A stretch of DNA of 64,000 bases from Methanosphaera sp. (GCF_022768985.1 NZ_JALEKL010000001.1:82288-146287); one strand, 5' to 3'; counted from the first letter of the stretch, positions 7,918 through 19,584 are shown. Program-made: numbers and translations. Notes: generated by a model not told the origin, from the letters alone.

Positions 7918-9696
7918 ATGAATGTGAGTATAATAATTCCAACATACAATGAAGAAGACTACATTGAAAATCTACTTAAAAGTATAAAAAGACAAGACTA
8001 TAACGATGACATAGAAGTAATAGTAGCAGATGCATTTTCATCAGATAAAACAGTAGAAATTGCAAAACAATATGATTGTATTGTTGTAGATGGAGGACTT
8101 CCAGCAGTAGGACGAAACAGGGGAGCTGAAGTTGCAACTGGAGAATTTCTAATATTTCTAGATGCAGATTCAGTACTAACAGATAACTATATAACACAGG
8201 CAATAGATGAATTTATAGAAGATGATCTTGCAATTGCAATAACACAAATTGTACCACTTGAGAAGGGATTTATAAATGAACTATCACATTCTCTTGCAAA
8301 TTATATGACACGTGCAATATCAGAGATAAAACCACATGGTGCAGGATGTTATGGAATATTAACATATAAATCATTACATAAAAAAGCAGATGGATTTGAT
8401 GAAAGTATTGATTTTGGAGAAGATACAGATTATATTGAAAGAATTGCACAGATGGGAAATTTCAAGGTACTTTCAAATCCAAGATTGCTTGTTTCAACAC
8501 GAAGACTTGAAGAGGAAGGAATAAAAAGTTTAACACTAAAATATGCAAAAAGTACAACAAAACAATTAATAGGTGAAAAAGTGACATTAGAAGAACTAGA
8601 TTATAGCTTTGATCATGAAAAGAAACTTACAAGAAAACCACGCATACTATATTCACTTTGTGGTGAAGGACTAGGACATGCAATACGAAGTGCAATAGTG
8701 ATAAAATACCTTATAATGGAGGGATATGATCTTATTGTATTTGCAAGTGATAGAGCATATAAATACCTTGACTCTAAATTTGAAAATGTCTATGAAATTA
8801 ATGGATTTAACACAGTATATGAAAATAATACTGTGCGAAATAAGAAGACATTTGCATATAACATGAAAGATGTACCATCAGATCTTCAAGAAAATATGAA
8901 TAAAATGTATAAACTTGCACATATATTTAAACCAGATGTTGTAGTATCAGACTTTGAATTCTATGCAAATATGCTCTCACACATACTACACATTCCACTT
9001 GTTAGTGTAGATAATATGCATGTGCTAACTGAGGCTAAATATTCAGTACCTAAACGTTACATGAAAGATCGTATATTTGCAGAAGCTGTAGTTCATGCAT
9101 TTATTCAAAATGCAAATAAAACACTAATCTATTCATACTTCTATCCCCCACTAAAAGATGACAGTGGAGATGTACAGTATATACAACCATTAGTACGTGA
9201 GGAAATTTCATCATTAAAGCCTGAAATTAAAGATCATATCCTTGTATATCAGACAAGTGATTCAAATCATGAACTTATAGAACTTCTAAAGAAAAATAAA
9301 AATAGAAAATTCATAATCTATGGCTTCCATAAAGATGAAGAAGATGAAAATTTAATCTTCAGATCATTTTCAGAAGAAGTATTATTTAATGATCTTAAAG
9401 ATGCAAGGTGTGTAATAACAAATGGTGGATTTTCATTTATAACAGAAGCATTAACACTTAAAAAGCCAGTTCTCAGCATACCTGTAAATAAACAATTTGA
9501 ACAAATACTAAATGCAATCTATCTTGACAAGCTAGGATATGGAGAACATCACAATAAGATAACACAGGAAATTCTTGACAACTTCATAGACAACACACAC
9601 ATCTATGCCCAAAATATTGAAGAAAACTATAAACCAACACCAAATAATGAAACACTAGAAATTATACGCAATACTATTGAAAGTGTTGTCAGATAG
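7918..9696 (+). CDS. GT2-GT28 fusion glycosyltransferase
   Basis: 592 residues with two glycosyltransferase modules. Residues 1-230 are GT-A/GT2: VSIIIPTYNEEDYIE at the start, VADAFSSDKT, FLDADSV as the metal-binding DxD equivalent, and GEDTDYIERI later. Residues 240-590 are GT-B, MurG/GT28-like: LCGEGLGHAIRSA for the acceptor side and GGFSFITEALTLKKP for the nucleotide-sugar site. The second module resembles the stand-alone protein at 30795-31928. The chain has no clear membrane segment, so it probably acts on a lipid acceptor at the inner face of the membrane in surface glycan or glycolipid synthesis. The ATG at 7918 has GGTGA eight bases before it; ATG 7903 would include that ribosome site. 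Confidence 0.82.
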   Translation: MNVSIIIPTYNEEDYIENLLKSIKRQDYNDDIEVIVADAFSSDKTVEIAKQYDCIVVDGGLPAVGRNRGAEVATGEFLIFLDADSVLTDNYITQAIDEFIEDDLAIAITQIVPLEKGFINELSHSLANYMTRAISEIKPHGAGCYGILTYKSLHKKADGFDESIDFGEDTDYIERIAQMGNFKVLSNPRLLVSTRRLEEEGIKSLTLKYAKSTTKQLIGEKVTLEELDYSFDHEKKLTRKPRILYSLCGEGLGHAIRSAIVIKYLIMEGYDLIVFASDRAYKYLDSKFENVYEINGFNTVYENNTVRNKKTFAYNMKDVPSDLQENMNKMYKLAHIFKPDVVVSDFEFYANMLSHILHIPLVSVDNMHVLTEAKYSVPKRYMKDRIFAEAVVHAFIQNANKTLIYSYFYPPLKDDSGDVQYIQPLVREEISSLKPEIKDHILVYQTSDSNHELIELLKKNKNRKFIIYGFHKDEEDENLIFRSFSEEVLFNDLKDARCVITNGGFSFITEALTLKKPVLSIPVNKQFEQILNAIYLDKLGYGEHHNKITQEILDNFIDNTHIYAQNIEENYKPTPNNETLEIIRNTIESVVR

Positions 9697-9720
9697 GAAA
9701 AAAATAAAGAACTTAAATTA

Positions 9721-9790
9721 GGGGGGGAGGAGTATTTATTAGAGGAAATTCCATAATAGAATCCCCTCATCTACTACTATTTTTTTTTAT
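9721..9790. terminator. G7 tract and 3' region between convergent genes
   Basis: Between the converging glycosyltransferase and adhesin genes lie G7 (9721-9727), the small palindrome GGAAATTCC, CCCCTC, and a T9 run. The G-rich start and the CCCCTC block could pair weakly. It probably ends transcription of the plus-strand gene; this is a guess from position and the T run. Confidence 0.35.
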
Positions 9791-9791
9791 A

Positions 9792-12700
9792 TTATTTTAT
9801 TGTTAATGGTATTTCAAATCTTTTCATATTATAAAGCCTGTTTTCACCAACAATTAAGGAAATTGTATGATTTCCAGACTTCATATTACATGTATTAAGG
9901 TTGAGTCTTATTTTACCATCAACTATTGTTGTTGTATTTTGTGTTTTACCATTAATTTTTATGGCAATTTTACTGTTTGTTGTAATTTGTTTTCCAACTT
10001 CATCACATAATGTAATGTTAAGTGTTGTATTTTCACCTTTTGGTGTATCAATTTGTATTGAAACATCATCAAGGTCTGATTTTATGATACTTGTTTTAAC
10101 TGTCTGATTTTCCTGGATGTAATTTTTAGCCCTGTAATGAGCACTTATATTTACACTACCTGCATTATATGCTGATGTTAGAATGTAATTTAGTTGTGCA
10201 GTATTGTTTTTAACATCAACTGTGATTGTTCTACCATTTTCATCTTTTAATGTTTTACCATTAATTTTAAATATTACAAATCCCTCATTTAATGTACGTC
10301 CTGCATCATCAATTGTTACATTTAAAGATAAATTCTGTGTTGTTTTAGGATTATTTACATCAATATTCATTTTAATATTACGTTCAACAATGCAAAGATT
10401 AATATTTTGCTCTTTATAGTCATAGAATGAATTTTTTGCAAATTTAAATGTTAATGTATAGTTTTTAAGCTGTAATTTAGCAGTATTAAGTGTAACATTA
10501 AGTACTCCATTTTGCATTGTATAATCTGTAAATGTTTTATTATTTAACTTAATGACAACCTTAGTATTTCCAACTAATTGTTTTGCTTTAATATCATTAA
10601 CTACTATGTTAATATTTGTCATGTCATATGCTTTTGTTGTAATATCTGTAAGTTTTATATCCTCAATTGTTAATCTTTTTAGTGTAAATTGTTCTGTTGA
10701 TTTTGTTGTATTATAGCATCTATCACCAATATATGTTACAACAATATCATATACTCCACATCCTATATTGTTTGGTAGTTGATATTTATATCGGCTTGAT
10801 GAATTTATAACCTCAGTTTTTAATGTATTTCCATTTTCATCTTTTATTGTTTTACCATTAATTTTATAAATTACAAATCCACCATCTTCTTTTATTTTTC
10901 CTCCATCTTCATCAATAAGGTCAACTTTTATGTCAACTATATTCATTACCTTTGGACTATTAGGTGTAATATTAATTGTTAAATCACGTCTTATTATCTC
11001 AAAGTATGTATCTTCACATATCTTTTGATCTAAATTGTTAATAACTACACTAATTTTATATTCTGAAGGATCAAAAAATGATATATTAAGTGATGTATTA
11101 AATTTTCCATCTATAACTTTCACATTTTCATATGCACCATCATCAATAAATATTGTAGCTTCTATTTCATGATCTAGTAGTTGTCCATTGTTTGTAATAT
11201 TTCCTGAAACTATTATATTTTCATCACTATATCTTTTAAGTTGTCCTATTTCATCAATATTGATCTTAAGATCATCAGATTTAGTTGTATATACTACATT
11301 AATATCACATGTATTATATGATGGATATTCAATTTTCACAGTATTTCTACCTGCAGTTTTAAATGTATAATTTATTGATACTACTTTACTAGTTTCATTA
11401 ATTGTTCCAATAATTTTACTTTCTTCAGGATAGAATGATACAAGTTCAGACATATCTATTTTTTTAAGTACTATTGGTGAGTGTATTGTCAGCATATCAA
11501 ATGGATAGTCAAGTTTTATTGTATTGTTAATTGTGGTATTTATTATTGTAATATGTTCTGCTGAAAATATTGTTGTATTAAAACAATCAAAGTTGTCAAT
11601 AAATGTAGATCCATTAATTATAAGATTATTATCATAGTTGTAAATTGCACTTCCATATTTTTCTGCAGTATTATTTTTAAATGTTGAATTTATTATATTA
11701 CATTTCTTGTCAAGAAAATCATATATAACACCAGCATTTTGTGCATTTGATGTAAATGTTGAATTTATCACATCTACTGTGGCATTTTGTATGTATAATA
11801 CTCCACCATATTTTATAGCTGTGTTATTTGTGAAGTTTGAATTTGTAATTATTGCTGTTGAATTTCGCATTATAAAGTTTACTCCACCACTTGTTGTTGC
11901 ATTGTTGTTTGTGAAGTTTGAATCTGTAATATTTAATGTTCCATTACTACTTAATGATATATCATTATAGTTTACTCCACCTTCACGTGTTACAGAATTT
12001 CCATGGAAGTTTGAAGTAATTATTGTCATATTTCCAGTATTATGATTTACACCACCACTACGTGCCTGGTTATTTGTGAAGTTTGATGATTTTATTATCA
12101 TAGTTGAAAATCCATGATTAAAGTTTACTCCACCTTCTCCACCACGTTTTAAGGTTTTATTTACAATTGCCTTATTTCTATCAAAGTTACAATCAACAAT
12201 AAGCATATATCCATAGTTGAAGTTTACTCCACCTGTAAGACCAGTATTATCTGTGAAATTTGAGGATTTATAAGACATATTTCCAAGATTATATGCTACT
12301 CCTCCACCAAATTGCTGACTACTTCCACCATTGCAATATTCTGTGTTATTTCTGAAATTTGAATTTGTAACATTCATACATCCTGTATTGATTATAACCA
12401 TACCACTACCATAGCGTTCACTGTTTTCAATGATATTATCTGTGAAATTTGAATTGTTAATTGTTGTATTTCCATGATTTATTATTACAGAACCATTTTC
12501 TGCTCTACAGTTATTTACTGTGATATTTTCAAGATGTAGTGTATATCCATTTGTAACTGTTATAAATCTGTATGCTTTATTACCATCTAGTATTATATTG
12601 TTTGCATTTATTGTAAGTGTCTTTGTTGTGTGTGTAGTGTTTCCCCAGTTAATTGTCTTTGTAATATTATAATTACCAGGATTAAGATTTATTGTTTCTG

Positions 12701-13004
12701 CATTTTCATTTGAATTTATTTTTATATCTTCAATCGTATTATATAGTTCATCATAGCTTGATACATCATGTCCTCCTTTTTTGTTTTGTTTTATCTCTCT
12801 TATCTGTTGTTTATTAATTTTATCAGATGATAAAGTAGTGTTTTTCACATCAGCATTTGTATTTATTTGATAACTACTGTTGTTTTGATGTGAAATTGTA
12901 TCATCTTGAATATTATCTATATTTTGAGCATTTACTGCTGTAATTGTTATGAAAAATAATAATATGCAGATAAAAGAAATAAAACTTCTTCTATCAAGTT
13001 TCAT
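9792..13004 (-). CDS. adhesin-like protein with beta-helix and Ig-like repeats
   Basis: About 1070 residues, Asn/Thr-rich, secreted. A signal peptide (MKLDRRSFISFICILLFF, then TAVNA) leads into a Ser/Asn-rich spacer. Residues 110-490 are parallel beta-helix repeats built on SNFTNN and GGVNFN-type turns, as in polymorphic outer-membrane and other adhesin-like proteins. From about 560 on come tandem Ig-like modules ending in phrases such as VIFKINGKTLKDENG. There is no LPxTG-like or C-terminal membrane anchor, so the attachment mode is unknown. I prefer the ATG at 13004 (basic signal peptide start); ATG 13016 is possible. Such families are expanded in human-gut Methanosphaera and Methanobrevibacter. 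Many N-glycosylation sequons are present. Confidence 0.85.
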   Translation of the reverse strand: MKLDRRSFISFICILLFFITITAVNAQNIDNIQDDTISHQNNSSYQINTNADVKNTTLSSDKINKQQIREIKQNKKGGHDVSSYDELYNTIEDIKINSNENAETINLNPGNYNITKTINWGNTTHTTKTLTINANNIILDGNKAYRFITVTNGYTLHLENITVNNCRAENGSVIINHGNTTINNSNFTDNIIENSERYGSGMVIINTGCMNVTNSNFRNNTEYCNGGSSQQFGGGVAYNLGNMSYKSSNFTDNTGLTGGVNFNYGYMLIVDCNFDRNKAIVNKTLKRGGEGGVNFNHGFSTMIIKSSNFTNNQARSGGVNHNTGNMTIITSNFHGNSVTREGGVNYNDISLSSNGTLNITDSNFTNNNATTSGGVNFIMRNSTAIITNSNFTNNTAIKYGGVLYIQNATVDVINSTFTSNAQNAGVIYDFLDKKCNIINSTFKNNTAEKYGSAIYNYDNNLIINGSTFIDNFDCFNTTIFSAEHITIINTTINNTIKLDYPFDMLTIHSPIVLKKIDMSELVSFYPEESKIIGTINETSKVVSINYTFKTAGRNTVKIEYPSYNTCDINVVYTTKSDDLKINIDEIGQLKRYSDENIIVSGNITNNGQLLDHEIEATIFIDDGAYENVKVIDGKFNTSLNISFFDPSEYKISVVINNLDQKICEDTYFEIIRRDLTINITPNSPKVMNIVDIKVDLIDEDGGKIKEDGGFVIYKINGKTIKDENGNTLKTEVINSSSRYKYQLPNNIGCGVYDIVVTYIGDRCYNTTKSTEQFTLKRLTIEDIKLTDITTKAYDMTNINIVVNDIKAKQLVGNTKVVIKLNNKTFTDYTMQNGVLNVTLNTAKLQLKNYTLTFKFAKNSFYDYKEQNINLCIVERNIKMNIDVNNPKTTQNLSLNVTIDDAGRTLNEGFVIFKINGKTLKDENGRTITVDVKNNTAQLNYILTSAYNAGSVNISAHYRAKNYIQENQTVKTSIIKSDLDDVSIQIDTPKGENTTLNITLCDEVGKQITTNSKIAIKINGKTQNTTTIVDGKIRLNLNTCNMKSGNHTISLIVGENRLYNMKRFEIPLTIK

Positions 13005-14390
13005 AATATTTAACATTCCAATTAAATAATTTTTTCATATAAAAAAATTTTTTGCTCAAATTAAATACTTAATTTTCTTTAGATTAAATACATTGAAAAA
13101 AATTTTAATATAATATAATATAATTTATTTTTAGTTTTATATTAATATTAATCAATTACTTTTTAAAAATACTATTTTTTATCTATCAATTTTATTTTAA
13201 AAACAAATTTATTAAAAGTAGATTAATTATTTAAATTTATAACTAATTGATTCTTATTTAAACACTAATGGGGGGGTATTTTCTATTTTTATAAAAATAA
13301 AAGGAGTTTAATTTTTTGAATAATTTTATTTATATGATTTGTAATTTTATATTAAAAATTAAGATAAAACAACATTTCTATTTAAAAAAAGGTCTTCTAG
13401 TATTTCTTTAATTTAATTTAAAACAAGTAAATAGCTGTAGTTGTAAATTATTTACTAAAAAAATGTAGATTATATAAATCTTGAAAGTTTTCATGTTTAA
13501 ATAGTATTAAAAGTTGGAAAATTCAAAAAAAAGTAGATTATATTTAAAAAAACCAGTATTTAAAAAAAATAATAAGAAAAATATGGTTAAAATCTTTAAA
13601 AAGTAGTGAAAAAGATTTCCATATTTTTTTTCCTTTAATTTTTTTAAGTATTATTCTAAAATTTTAAATAAGTATTTTCTAATAGGATGATAAACTATTA
13701 AAATACGTCCCAGTTATCACTCTAGGATTGTATCTTAACTACTATTTTTCATTCAAATCAAAAAAAATTTTATAAATTACAATTTTATTATTAATTTTTG
13801 AGTTTAAATTGTATTTACTGATGTTACTAGTTGAATATTATTGTTTTGTTATTAATTTAACTCATTTTTTCATAATAACGTAATTTATTAGCATTTTTCA
13901 TGCTATGATATTATATGATAAATAAAAGAAAATTTATTTCTTTCATATTTAAATTCAAATCTAGTGTATAAATTAATCAAAAAAAAGTAATTTAAGTAAA
14001 ATAATATATTTAAAGTTATTTTAGTAAATTACTAGTTTCACATAATTTATTAATTATTATATTATAATACATTCTTTATATATGTTTCATAGCTTTCATA
14101 CTAAAATTTAGTTAAAACTAATAAAAATAAAAAATAATTTAATCACATTTAAAAATTGTTTAAATAATATTTATATATTATAAACGACCTTTTTTTATTT
14201 TAAATTAATAAAAAAAAGTAAAAAAATTATATTCTATTTTTAACATAAATAATACTTAGATAATAAAAACAATAAAATTGTAGTATTTTTTAATAATATT
14301 ATAATTAAAATTTTTTTACAAAAAAAGAAACATAAAAAAAATTACAACTTTTTCTTTTTTATACAATATAATTTAGGAGACATACATTAA
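13005..14390. other. 1.4-kb non-coding AT-rich region upstream of valS
   Basis: No open frame with credible composition on either strand and no RNA fold I recognise. It holds a G7 run (13270-13276), an imperfect stem GTAAATA/TATTTAC near 13429-13457, and near the valS end TATA-like stretches at about 14170-14182 and 14358-14370 that could drive valS. It also must carry the promoter of the divergent adhesin gene. A decayed gene cannot be excluded. Confidence 0.5.
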
Positions 14391-17027
14391 ATGAGTAATA
14401 ATGAGATTCCAAAAGACTATGATCATAGTCAGGAAGATGAATTACAAACTTTATGGCAGAAAAAGAATCTTTACAGATTTATTGGTGATGGAACAAAACC
14501 AACATACATCATAGATACACCACCACCATATCCAACAGGTAAACTTCACATGGGACACGTACTAAACTGGGTTTACATGGATATAATTGCAAGATATAAA
14601 CGTATGAACAACTATGATGTACTATTTCCACAAGGATGGGACTGTCATGGACTACCAACTGAGGTAAAAGTAGAAGAAATACATGACATCAAAAAGAACG
14701 ATGTATCACGTGAAACATTCAGAAAATACTGTATTGACCTAACACATGAAAACATTGAAAAAATGCAAATACAAATGCAGAAAATGGGGTACTCCCAGGA
14801 CTGGGATCATGAATACATCACCATGCTTGATGAAAATAAGATGAGAACACAACTATCATTCCTTAAATTATATGATCAAGACATGATATACCAGGATATT
14901 CACCCAATTAACTGGTGTCCACGTTGTGAAACAGCAATAGCATTTGCAGAAGTAGAATATTCAGATAATACAACAAAACTAAACTATGTAAACTTCCCAT
15001 CAACAGATGGAGATGGAAATGTAACAATTGCAACAACAAGACCAGAACTACTCTGTGCATGTGTAGCAGTAGTTGTACATCCTGACGATGAAAGATACAC
15101 CTATCTTCATGGAAAAACACTAACACTTCCAATATATGAACGTCAAGTAAAAGTAATAACTGATGAATCAGTAGACCCAGAATATGGTACAGGTGCTGTA
15201 ATGATCTGTACATTTGGGGATAAAACAGACGTTGAATGGGTAACACGTTATGATCTTGATGTTATCAATGCAATTGATGAAAAAGGAAACATGGAAGAAG
15301 TTGCAGGAAAATACTCAGGAATGGCAATAAAAGAATGTCGTGCTGCAATAATTGAAGATCTTACAGATCTAGGATATCTAATAAAACAAGAAGATGTAGA
15401 TCAAAATGTAGGACTATGTTGGAGATGTAAAACTCCAATTGAAATAATGACCAAAAAACAATGGTTTGTAGCAGCAAGTAAGATGAGTGAAGACATCATA
15501 GAACAGGCAAAAGCTATGCGTTGGGTACCAGAACATATGTATCAAAGACTTGAAAACTGGACAAACTCCATGGACTGGGACTGGTGTATATCAAGACAAA
15601 GAATCTTTGCAACCCCTATACCTGTATGGTACTGTGATGATTGTCACAATGTTGTACTTCCAAGTGAAGAACAACTACCTGTAGATCCAACAGTAGATCA
15701 GCCAGATCATGCATGTAGCTGTGGATGTACACACTTCACACCAGAAGAAGATGTACTAGATACATGGATGGACAGCTCAATTACACCACTTACAATTGCA
15801 GACTGGCCAAATCCTGGATGGGAAAATATCTACCCTGCAACACTAAGACCACAAGGACATGACATTATAAGAACATGGGCATTTTATACTATTCTTAGAT
15901 GTTATGCATTAACTGATGAAAAACCATTTGATGAAATCATGGTAAATGGTATGGTATTTGGTGAAGATGGACATAAAATGAGTAAATCACTAGGAAATGT
16001 AATTGCACCAGAGGAAGTAATAGAAGAATATGGTGCAGATGCACTAAGACTCTGGGCTGCAAACAGTACACCTGGATCTGATGTACCATTTGGATGGAAA
16101 GATATAAAACATGCATATAAATTCCTACGTAAATTCTGGAATGCATTCAGATTTATCAGCATGAACCTTGATGATGAAACACCAGATGAACTTACATCAA
16201 ATAATATCATAGACAGATGGCTACTTTCAAAACTTAACCGTTTAAATAAAACAGTAACAAATGCATTTGAAGAATACAACTTTGCAAAAGCAGAACAGGC
16301 AATATATGACTTTGTATGGCATGACTTCTGTGATGAATACATAGAAGCTGTAAAATACAGATTATATGATGAACTTGACACAACAGCAGATGCAAAATAC
16401 ACACTCAAACATACAATAGAAACAGTACTAAAACTTATGGCACCAATTACACCGTTCTTTGCAGATAGTGTAAATGGATATCTTGGAAATACTTCTGAAG
16501 ATCTTCATATAGGTGGATGGCCAGAAATTAATGAAGAATTAATATCAGATGATATAGAACTTATTGGAAGCTATGCAATTGATATTATAGATGAACTTAG
16601 ACGTTATAAATCATCACATGGAATAGCACTAAATCAGCCACTTACAACTGTAAATATCTACACACAAGATATTGATAAAGTAGAAGCTACAGTTGATGAT
16701 ATTAAAAATACAAATCGTGTAGAAAATATGGCTGTATTTGAAGGAAAACCAGACCTACAAGAGAAAGTTATAGAAGTAGAACCTGTTATGAGTGTTATAG
16801 GACCAGAATTTAAAGGTGATGCTAAGAAAATTATCAGCTACATCCAATCAACTGATGCATCAGTTATTGCACAACAACTTGAAGATAATGGATATGTAGA
16901 TGTAGATGGTATAAGATTTACAGATGAGCATATCACCAAAAAATCAGAACTTCTCAGTGAAACAGGAGAAGTTGTAGATATACTAAAAACACCAAACATG
17001 AATGTAATACTTGAAGTACAAAAATAA
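14391..17027 (+). CDS. valS: valyl-tRNA synthetase
   Basis: 878 residues, class Ia synthetase that charges tRNA-Val and edits mischarged threonine. The HIGH-type signature is H53-M-G-H56 after PPPYPTGKL; the KMSKS loop is at 529-533 ([12 protein letters not shown]). The editing CP1 insertion lies between, with zinc-type cysteine knots CWRCKTP and the CDDCHN/CSCGC pair. GWPEINEE and later residues form the anticodon-binding part. The start ATG is preceded by GGAGA. It is separated from aroA by a hairpin-bearing spacer, so it is probably transcribed alone. Confidence 0.97.
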   Translation: MSNNEIPKDYDHSQEDELQTLWQKKNLYRFIGDGTKPTYIIDTPPPYPTGKLHMGHVLNWVYMDIIARYKRMNNYDVLFPQGWDCHGLPTEVKVEEIHDIKKNDVSRETFRKYCIDLTHENIEKMQIQMQKMGYSQDWDHEYITMLDENKMRTQLSFLKLYDQDMIYQDIHPINWCPRCETAIAFAEVEYSDNTTKLNYVNFPSTDGDGNVTIATTRPELLCACVAVVVHPDDERYTYLHGKTLTLPIYERQVKVITDESVDPEYGTGAVMICTFGDKTDVEWVTRYDLDVINAIDEKGNMEEVAGKYSGMAIKECRAAIIEDLTDLGYLIKQEDVDQNVGLCWRCKTPIEIMTKKQWFVAASKMSEDIIEQAKAMRWVPEHMYQRLENWTNSMDWDWCISRQRIFATPIPVWYCDDCHNVVLPSEEQLPVDPTVDQPDHACSCGCTHFTPEEDVLDTWMDSSITPLTIADWPNPGWENIYPATLRPQGHDIIRTWAFYTILRCYALTDEKPFDEIMVNGMVFGEDGHKMSKSLGNVIAPEEVIEEYGADALRLWAANSTPGSDVPFGWKDIKHAYKFLRKFWNAFRFISMNLDDETPDELTSNNIIDRWLLSKLNRLNKTVTNAFEEYNFAKAEQAIYDFVWHDFCDEYIEAVKYRLYDELDTTADAKYTLKHTIETVLKLMAPITPFFADSVNGYLGNTSEDLHIGGWPEINEELISDDIELIGSYAIDIIDELRRYKSSHGIALNQPLTTVNIYTQDIDKVEATVDDIKNTNRVENMAVFEGKPDLQEKVIEVEPVMSVIGPEFKGDAKKIISYIQSTDASVIAQQLEDNGYVDVDGIRFTDEHITKKSELLSETGEVVDILKTPNMNVILEVQK

Positions 17028-17039
17028 ACAATAAAAAAT

Positions 17040-17121
17040 GGGAAATAGTATTATATAAACTGAAGCATTAAACTTCAAATAAAAATATAATACAAATACA
17101 CATCATATTTCCCCTTTTTTT
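17040..17121 (+). terminator. multi-stem hairpin and poly-T after valS
   Basis: Three nested perfect stems can form: GGGAAATA (17040-17047) with TATTTCCC (17106-17113), GTATTATAT (17048-17056) with ATATAATAC (17085-17093), and TGAAG (17061-17065) with CTTCA (17073-17077). A T8 run follows immediately. Such a fold-plus-T design is uncommon at archaeal gene ends, which usually need only T runs; it may also be a stable 3' UTR or a processed RNA. Confidence 0.65.
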
Positions 17122-17233
17122 CAAACTTTTCTCTTTTTTTTAGGAATTAAAATTTTTTTCTATTTTTCCACTAATAAAAAAATAATTTTAATAAAAATCC
17201 AACATAAATAAATAATTAGGAGTTTAGATAGTT

Positions 17234-18511
17234 ATGGATTTAGAAGTAAAAAAAGTTGACCAAATAACAGGTACAATAAAAGCACCAGCATCAAAAAGCT
17301 ACTCACACAGAGCCTTTATTGCAGCAGCACTAGCAGAAGGTGAATCAGTACTACGTGATCCCCTATATTCAGAAGATACTCTTGCAACCCTTGAAGCATG
17401 TGAAAAACTTGGAGCACTTTTCCAGAGATTTCCAGATAAATGTATAGTACAAGGAACAGCAGGATATATAAGAACACCAGATGATATAATAGATGTTAAA
17501 AACTCAGGAACATCAATAAGAATACTAAGTAGTATTGCAGCAATAGCACCAAGAGCAAACTTCACAGTATTTACAGGTGATGAATCACTAAGAAAAAGAC
17601 CAATGGCAGATCTTATAGATGCACTAGAAAATCTAGGTGTAATGATATACTCAGCACAAAACAATGGAACACCACCAATAATTGTAAAAGGTGGATTTGA
17701 TGGTGGAGAAACAGACATAAAAGGTGATGTAAGTAGTCAATTTATATCATCAATACTAATGGCAGCAGCATACTCTAAAAATCCTGTAACATTAAATGTA
17801 CGTGGAAAATTTGTATCAAAACCATACGTTAAAATGACACTCTCTGTAATGGCAAAGTTCGGAATACAATTTGAATATGACACATCAAATGAGCCAGAAT
17901 ACTCATCATACTACATAGAACCACAAAAATATGAATGTACAGACTATACAATTGAAGGAGATTACTCATCAGCATCATACATAATTGCAGCAGCAGCACT
18001 AATGAAGTCAGATATAACAATTAAAAATCTCTACAAAAACTCAATGCAGGGAGATAAACTAATAGTTGACATAATCAAGAAAATGGGTGCAACAGTAGAT
18101 GTTAATGAAATGGACATTCACATAAAAAGTAATGGAAATCTCAGAGCATTTGACATAAACCTATCTAATGCACCAGATCTTCTTCCTACAGTTGCAATAC
18201 TAATGGCAGCAGCAGATGGAACATCAAAAATTAGTGGTGTAGAACATGCAAGATTTAAAGAAACAGACCGTGTACATAACTGTGCAATAGAACTTGAAAA
18301 TGTAGGAGTTGAAGTAGAGGAATTCCAGGATGGAATAATAATTAAAGGAAATCCAACAGGAGGAGTTGTTAACTCACACCTTGATCATCGTATGGTAATG
18401 GCATTTTATGTACTGGGACTTAAAATTGGAAATATCACAATAAAAGATGCAGCATGCTATGATATATCATTCCCTAACTTCCTTGAAGTAATGCATAAAA
18501 TATCACAATAA
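17234..18511 (+). CDS. aroA: 3-phosphoshikimate 1-carboxyvinyltransferase (EPSP synthase)
   Basis: 425 residues, full length. It joins shikimate 3-phosphate and phosphoenolpyruvate in the aromatic amino acid pathway. Family marks: KSYSHRA near the start for phosphate binding, NSGTSIR, DESLRKRPM, DVSSQFISSILMAA, FKETDRVHNCAIEL and DHRMVMAF near the end. A ribosome site AGGAGT lies about 10 bases before the ATG. Its stop is only 17 bp before nth, so the two form an operon. Third codon positions favour A strongly, as in valS. Confidence 0.96.
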   Translation: MDLEVKKVDQITGTIKAPASKSYSHRAFIAAALAEGESVLRDPLYSEDTLATLEACEKLGALFQRFPDKCIVQGTAGYIRTPDDIIDVKNSGTSIRILSSIAAIAPRANFTVFTGDESLRKRPMADLIDALENLGVMIYSAQNNGTPPIIVKGGFDGGETDIKGDVSSQFISSILMAAAYSKNPVTLNVRGKFVSKPYVKMTLSVMAKFGIQFEYDTSNEPEYSSYYIEPQKYECTDYTIEGDYSSASYIIAAAALMKSDITIKNLYKNSMQGDKLIVDIIKKMGATVDVNEMDIHIKSNGNLRAFDINLSNAPDLLPTVAILMAAADGTSKISGVEHARFKETDRVHNCAIELENVGVEVEEFQDGIIIKGNPTGGVVNSHLDHRMVMAFYVLGLKIGNITIKDAACYDISFPNFLEVMHKISQ

Positions 18512-18528
18512 AGAGGTTGTGTTAATTA

Positions 18529-19176
18529 ATGACTTATGAAAAATATATGGGAGACTTCACAGTTGATGATATAAAACGTATCATAGATACACTTGAATCT
18601 ATCTTTCAAAGACGTACATTTTCTCATCTTTCAGCATATGAAGTACTTGTTCGAACCATACTATCCCAGAGAACACGTGATGAAAATACAGATAAGGCAA
18701 CAGAAGAACTTCTAAGTATATATCCTACAATGGAAGATATAGCAAATGCACCAGTTGATGAAATTGCAAAACTCATAAAATCAGCAGGTTTCTATAATGT
18801 AAAAGCAAAACGTATCAAGGAAGTATCACAGATATTACTTGAAGACTATGATGGTATAGTACCAGATACTGTTGATGAACTTATTAAACTTCCAGGTGTA
18901 GGACGTAAAACTGCAAACTGTGTTCTTGTATTTGGATTTCAAAAAGATGCAATACCTGTAGATGTACATGTTCACAGAATATCAAATCGTCTAGGTCTTG
19001 TTAAAACTGATGAACCAGAACTTACAGAGGCAGTACTATGTGAGATGATACCCCAGGAGTACTGGATTCCTATTAATGATTTAATGGTACAGTTTGGTCA
19101 GAATATCTGCAAACCTATATCACCAAGACATGATATGTGTCCATTTACAGATATTTGTAAATTATATAATTCATAA
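18529..19176 (+). CDS. nth: endonuclease III (DNA glycosylase/AP lyase)
   Basis: 215 residues, the usual size. The helix-hairpin-helix [12 protein letters not shown] carries the catalytic Lys at 127 and the essential Asp is at 145 (PVDVHVHR). It removes oxidised pyrimidines and nicks the abasic site. The C-terminal iron-sulfur loop should read C-X6-C-X2-C-X5-C; here it is C194, then His201, C204 and C210, so the second ligand is His instead of Cys. The cluster may be bound differently or lost. The gene follows aroA closely, with GAGGT as ribosome site, and a TAACCTCC element 80 bp after its stop. Confidence 0.92.
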   Translation: MTYEKYMGDFTVDDIKRIIDTLESIFQRRTFSHLSAYEVLVRTILSQRTRDENTDKATEELLSIYPTMEDIANAPVDEIAKLIKSAGFYNVKAKRIKEVSQILLEDYDGIVPDTVDELIKLPGVGRKTANCVLVFGFQKDAIPVDVHVHRISNRLGLVKTDEPELTEAVLCEMIPQEYWIPINDLMVQFGQNICKPISPRHDMCPFTDICKLYNS

Positions 19177-19584
19177 AATGTGTGAGGAATAAATTTTTCA
19201 AATTTTCTTCACATCTTTCTTTTTTTCTATTATTTTTTTTATTTTAAAACTAAAATAACCTCCTTTTAACTCTTTTTAGCAATTAAAGTATATTTTAATA
19301 GTTTTTTAATAGTTAATTGTTTTTATAAATATTTTATTTAATTATTTTAATTAAAAGAAACATAAATAATAAATGTTTTAATTAATATTTAAAATAAAAG
19401 TTTATATGAAAATTAAAAGAAATACTCTTAAAATAGTTTAATTTAATACTAGATGGAGATAAAAAAAAATTTTCATATACATATAATTAAAATCAATGGT
19501 AAAATTATAGAAGATAAAAAAAATTGGGAAAAAATTCTTTTTTTTTATCTAATGAATAATTTCAAACCACACGGGAGTTAAAAT
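19177..19584. other. non-coding spacer between nth and the DHH nuclease gene
   Basis: 408 bp without a gene. The first 90 bp are T-rich and end with TAACCTCC (19256-19263) and further T runs, read as the nth 3' end. The remainder is A-rich with TATA-like sites near 19320-19360; the ribosome site GGGAG of the next gene is at about 19571-19575. Confidence 0.6.

Noticed and set aside
13005..14390. RNase P RNA or other structured RNA in the long spacer
   Set aside because: No GC-richer block or conserved motif comparable to the 7S RNA.
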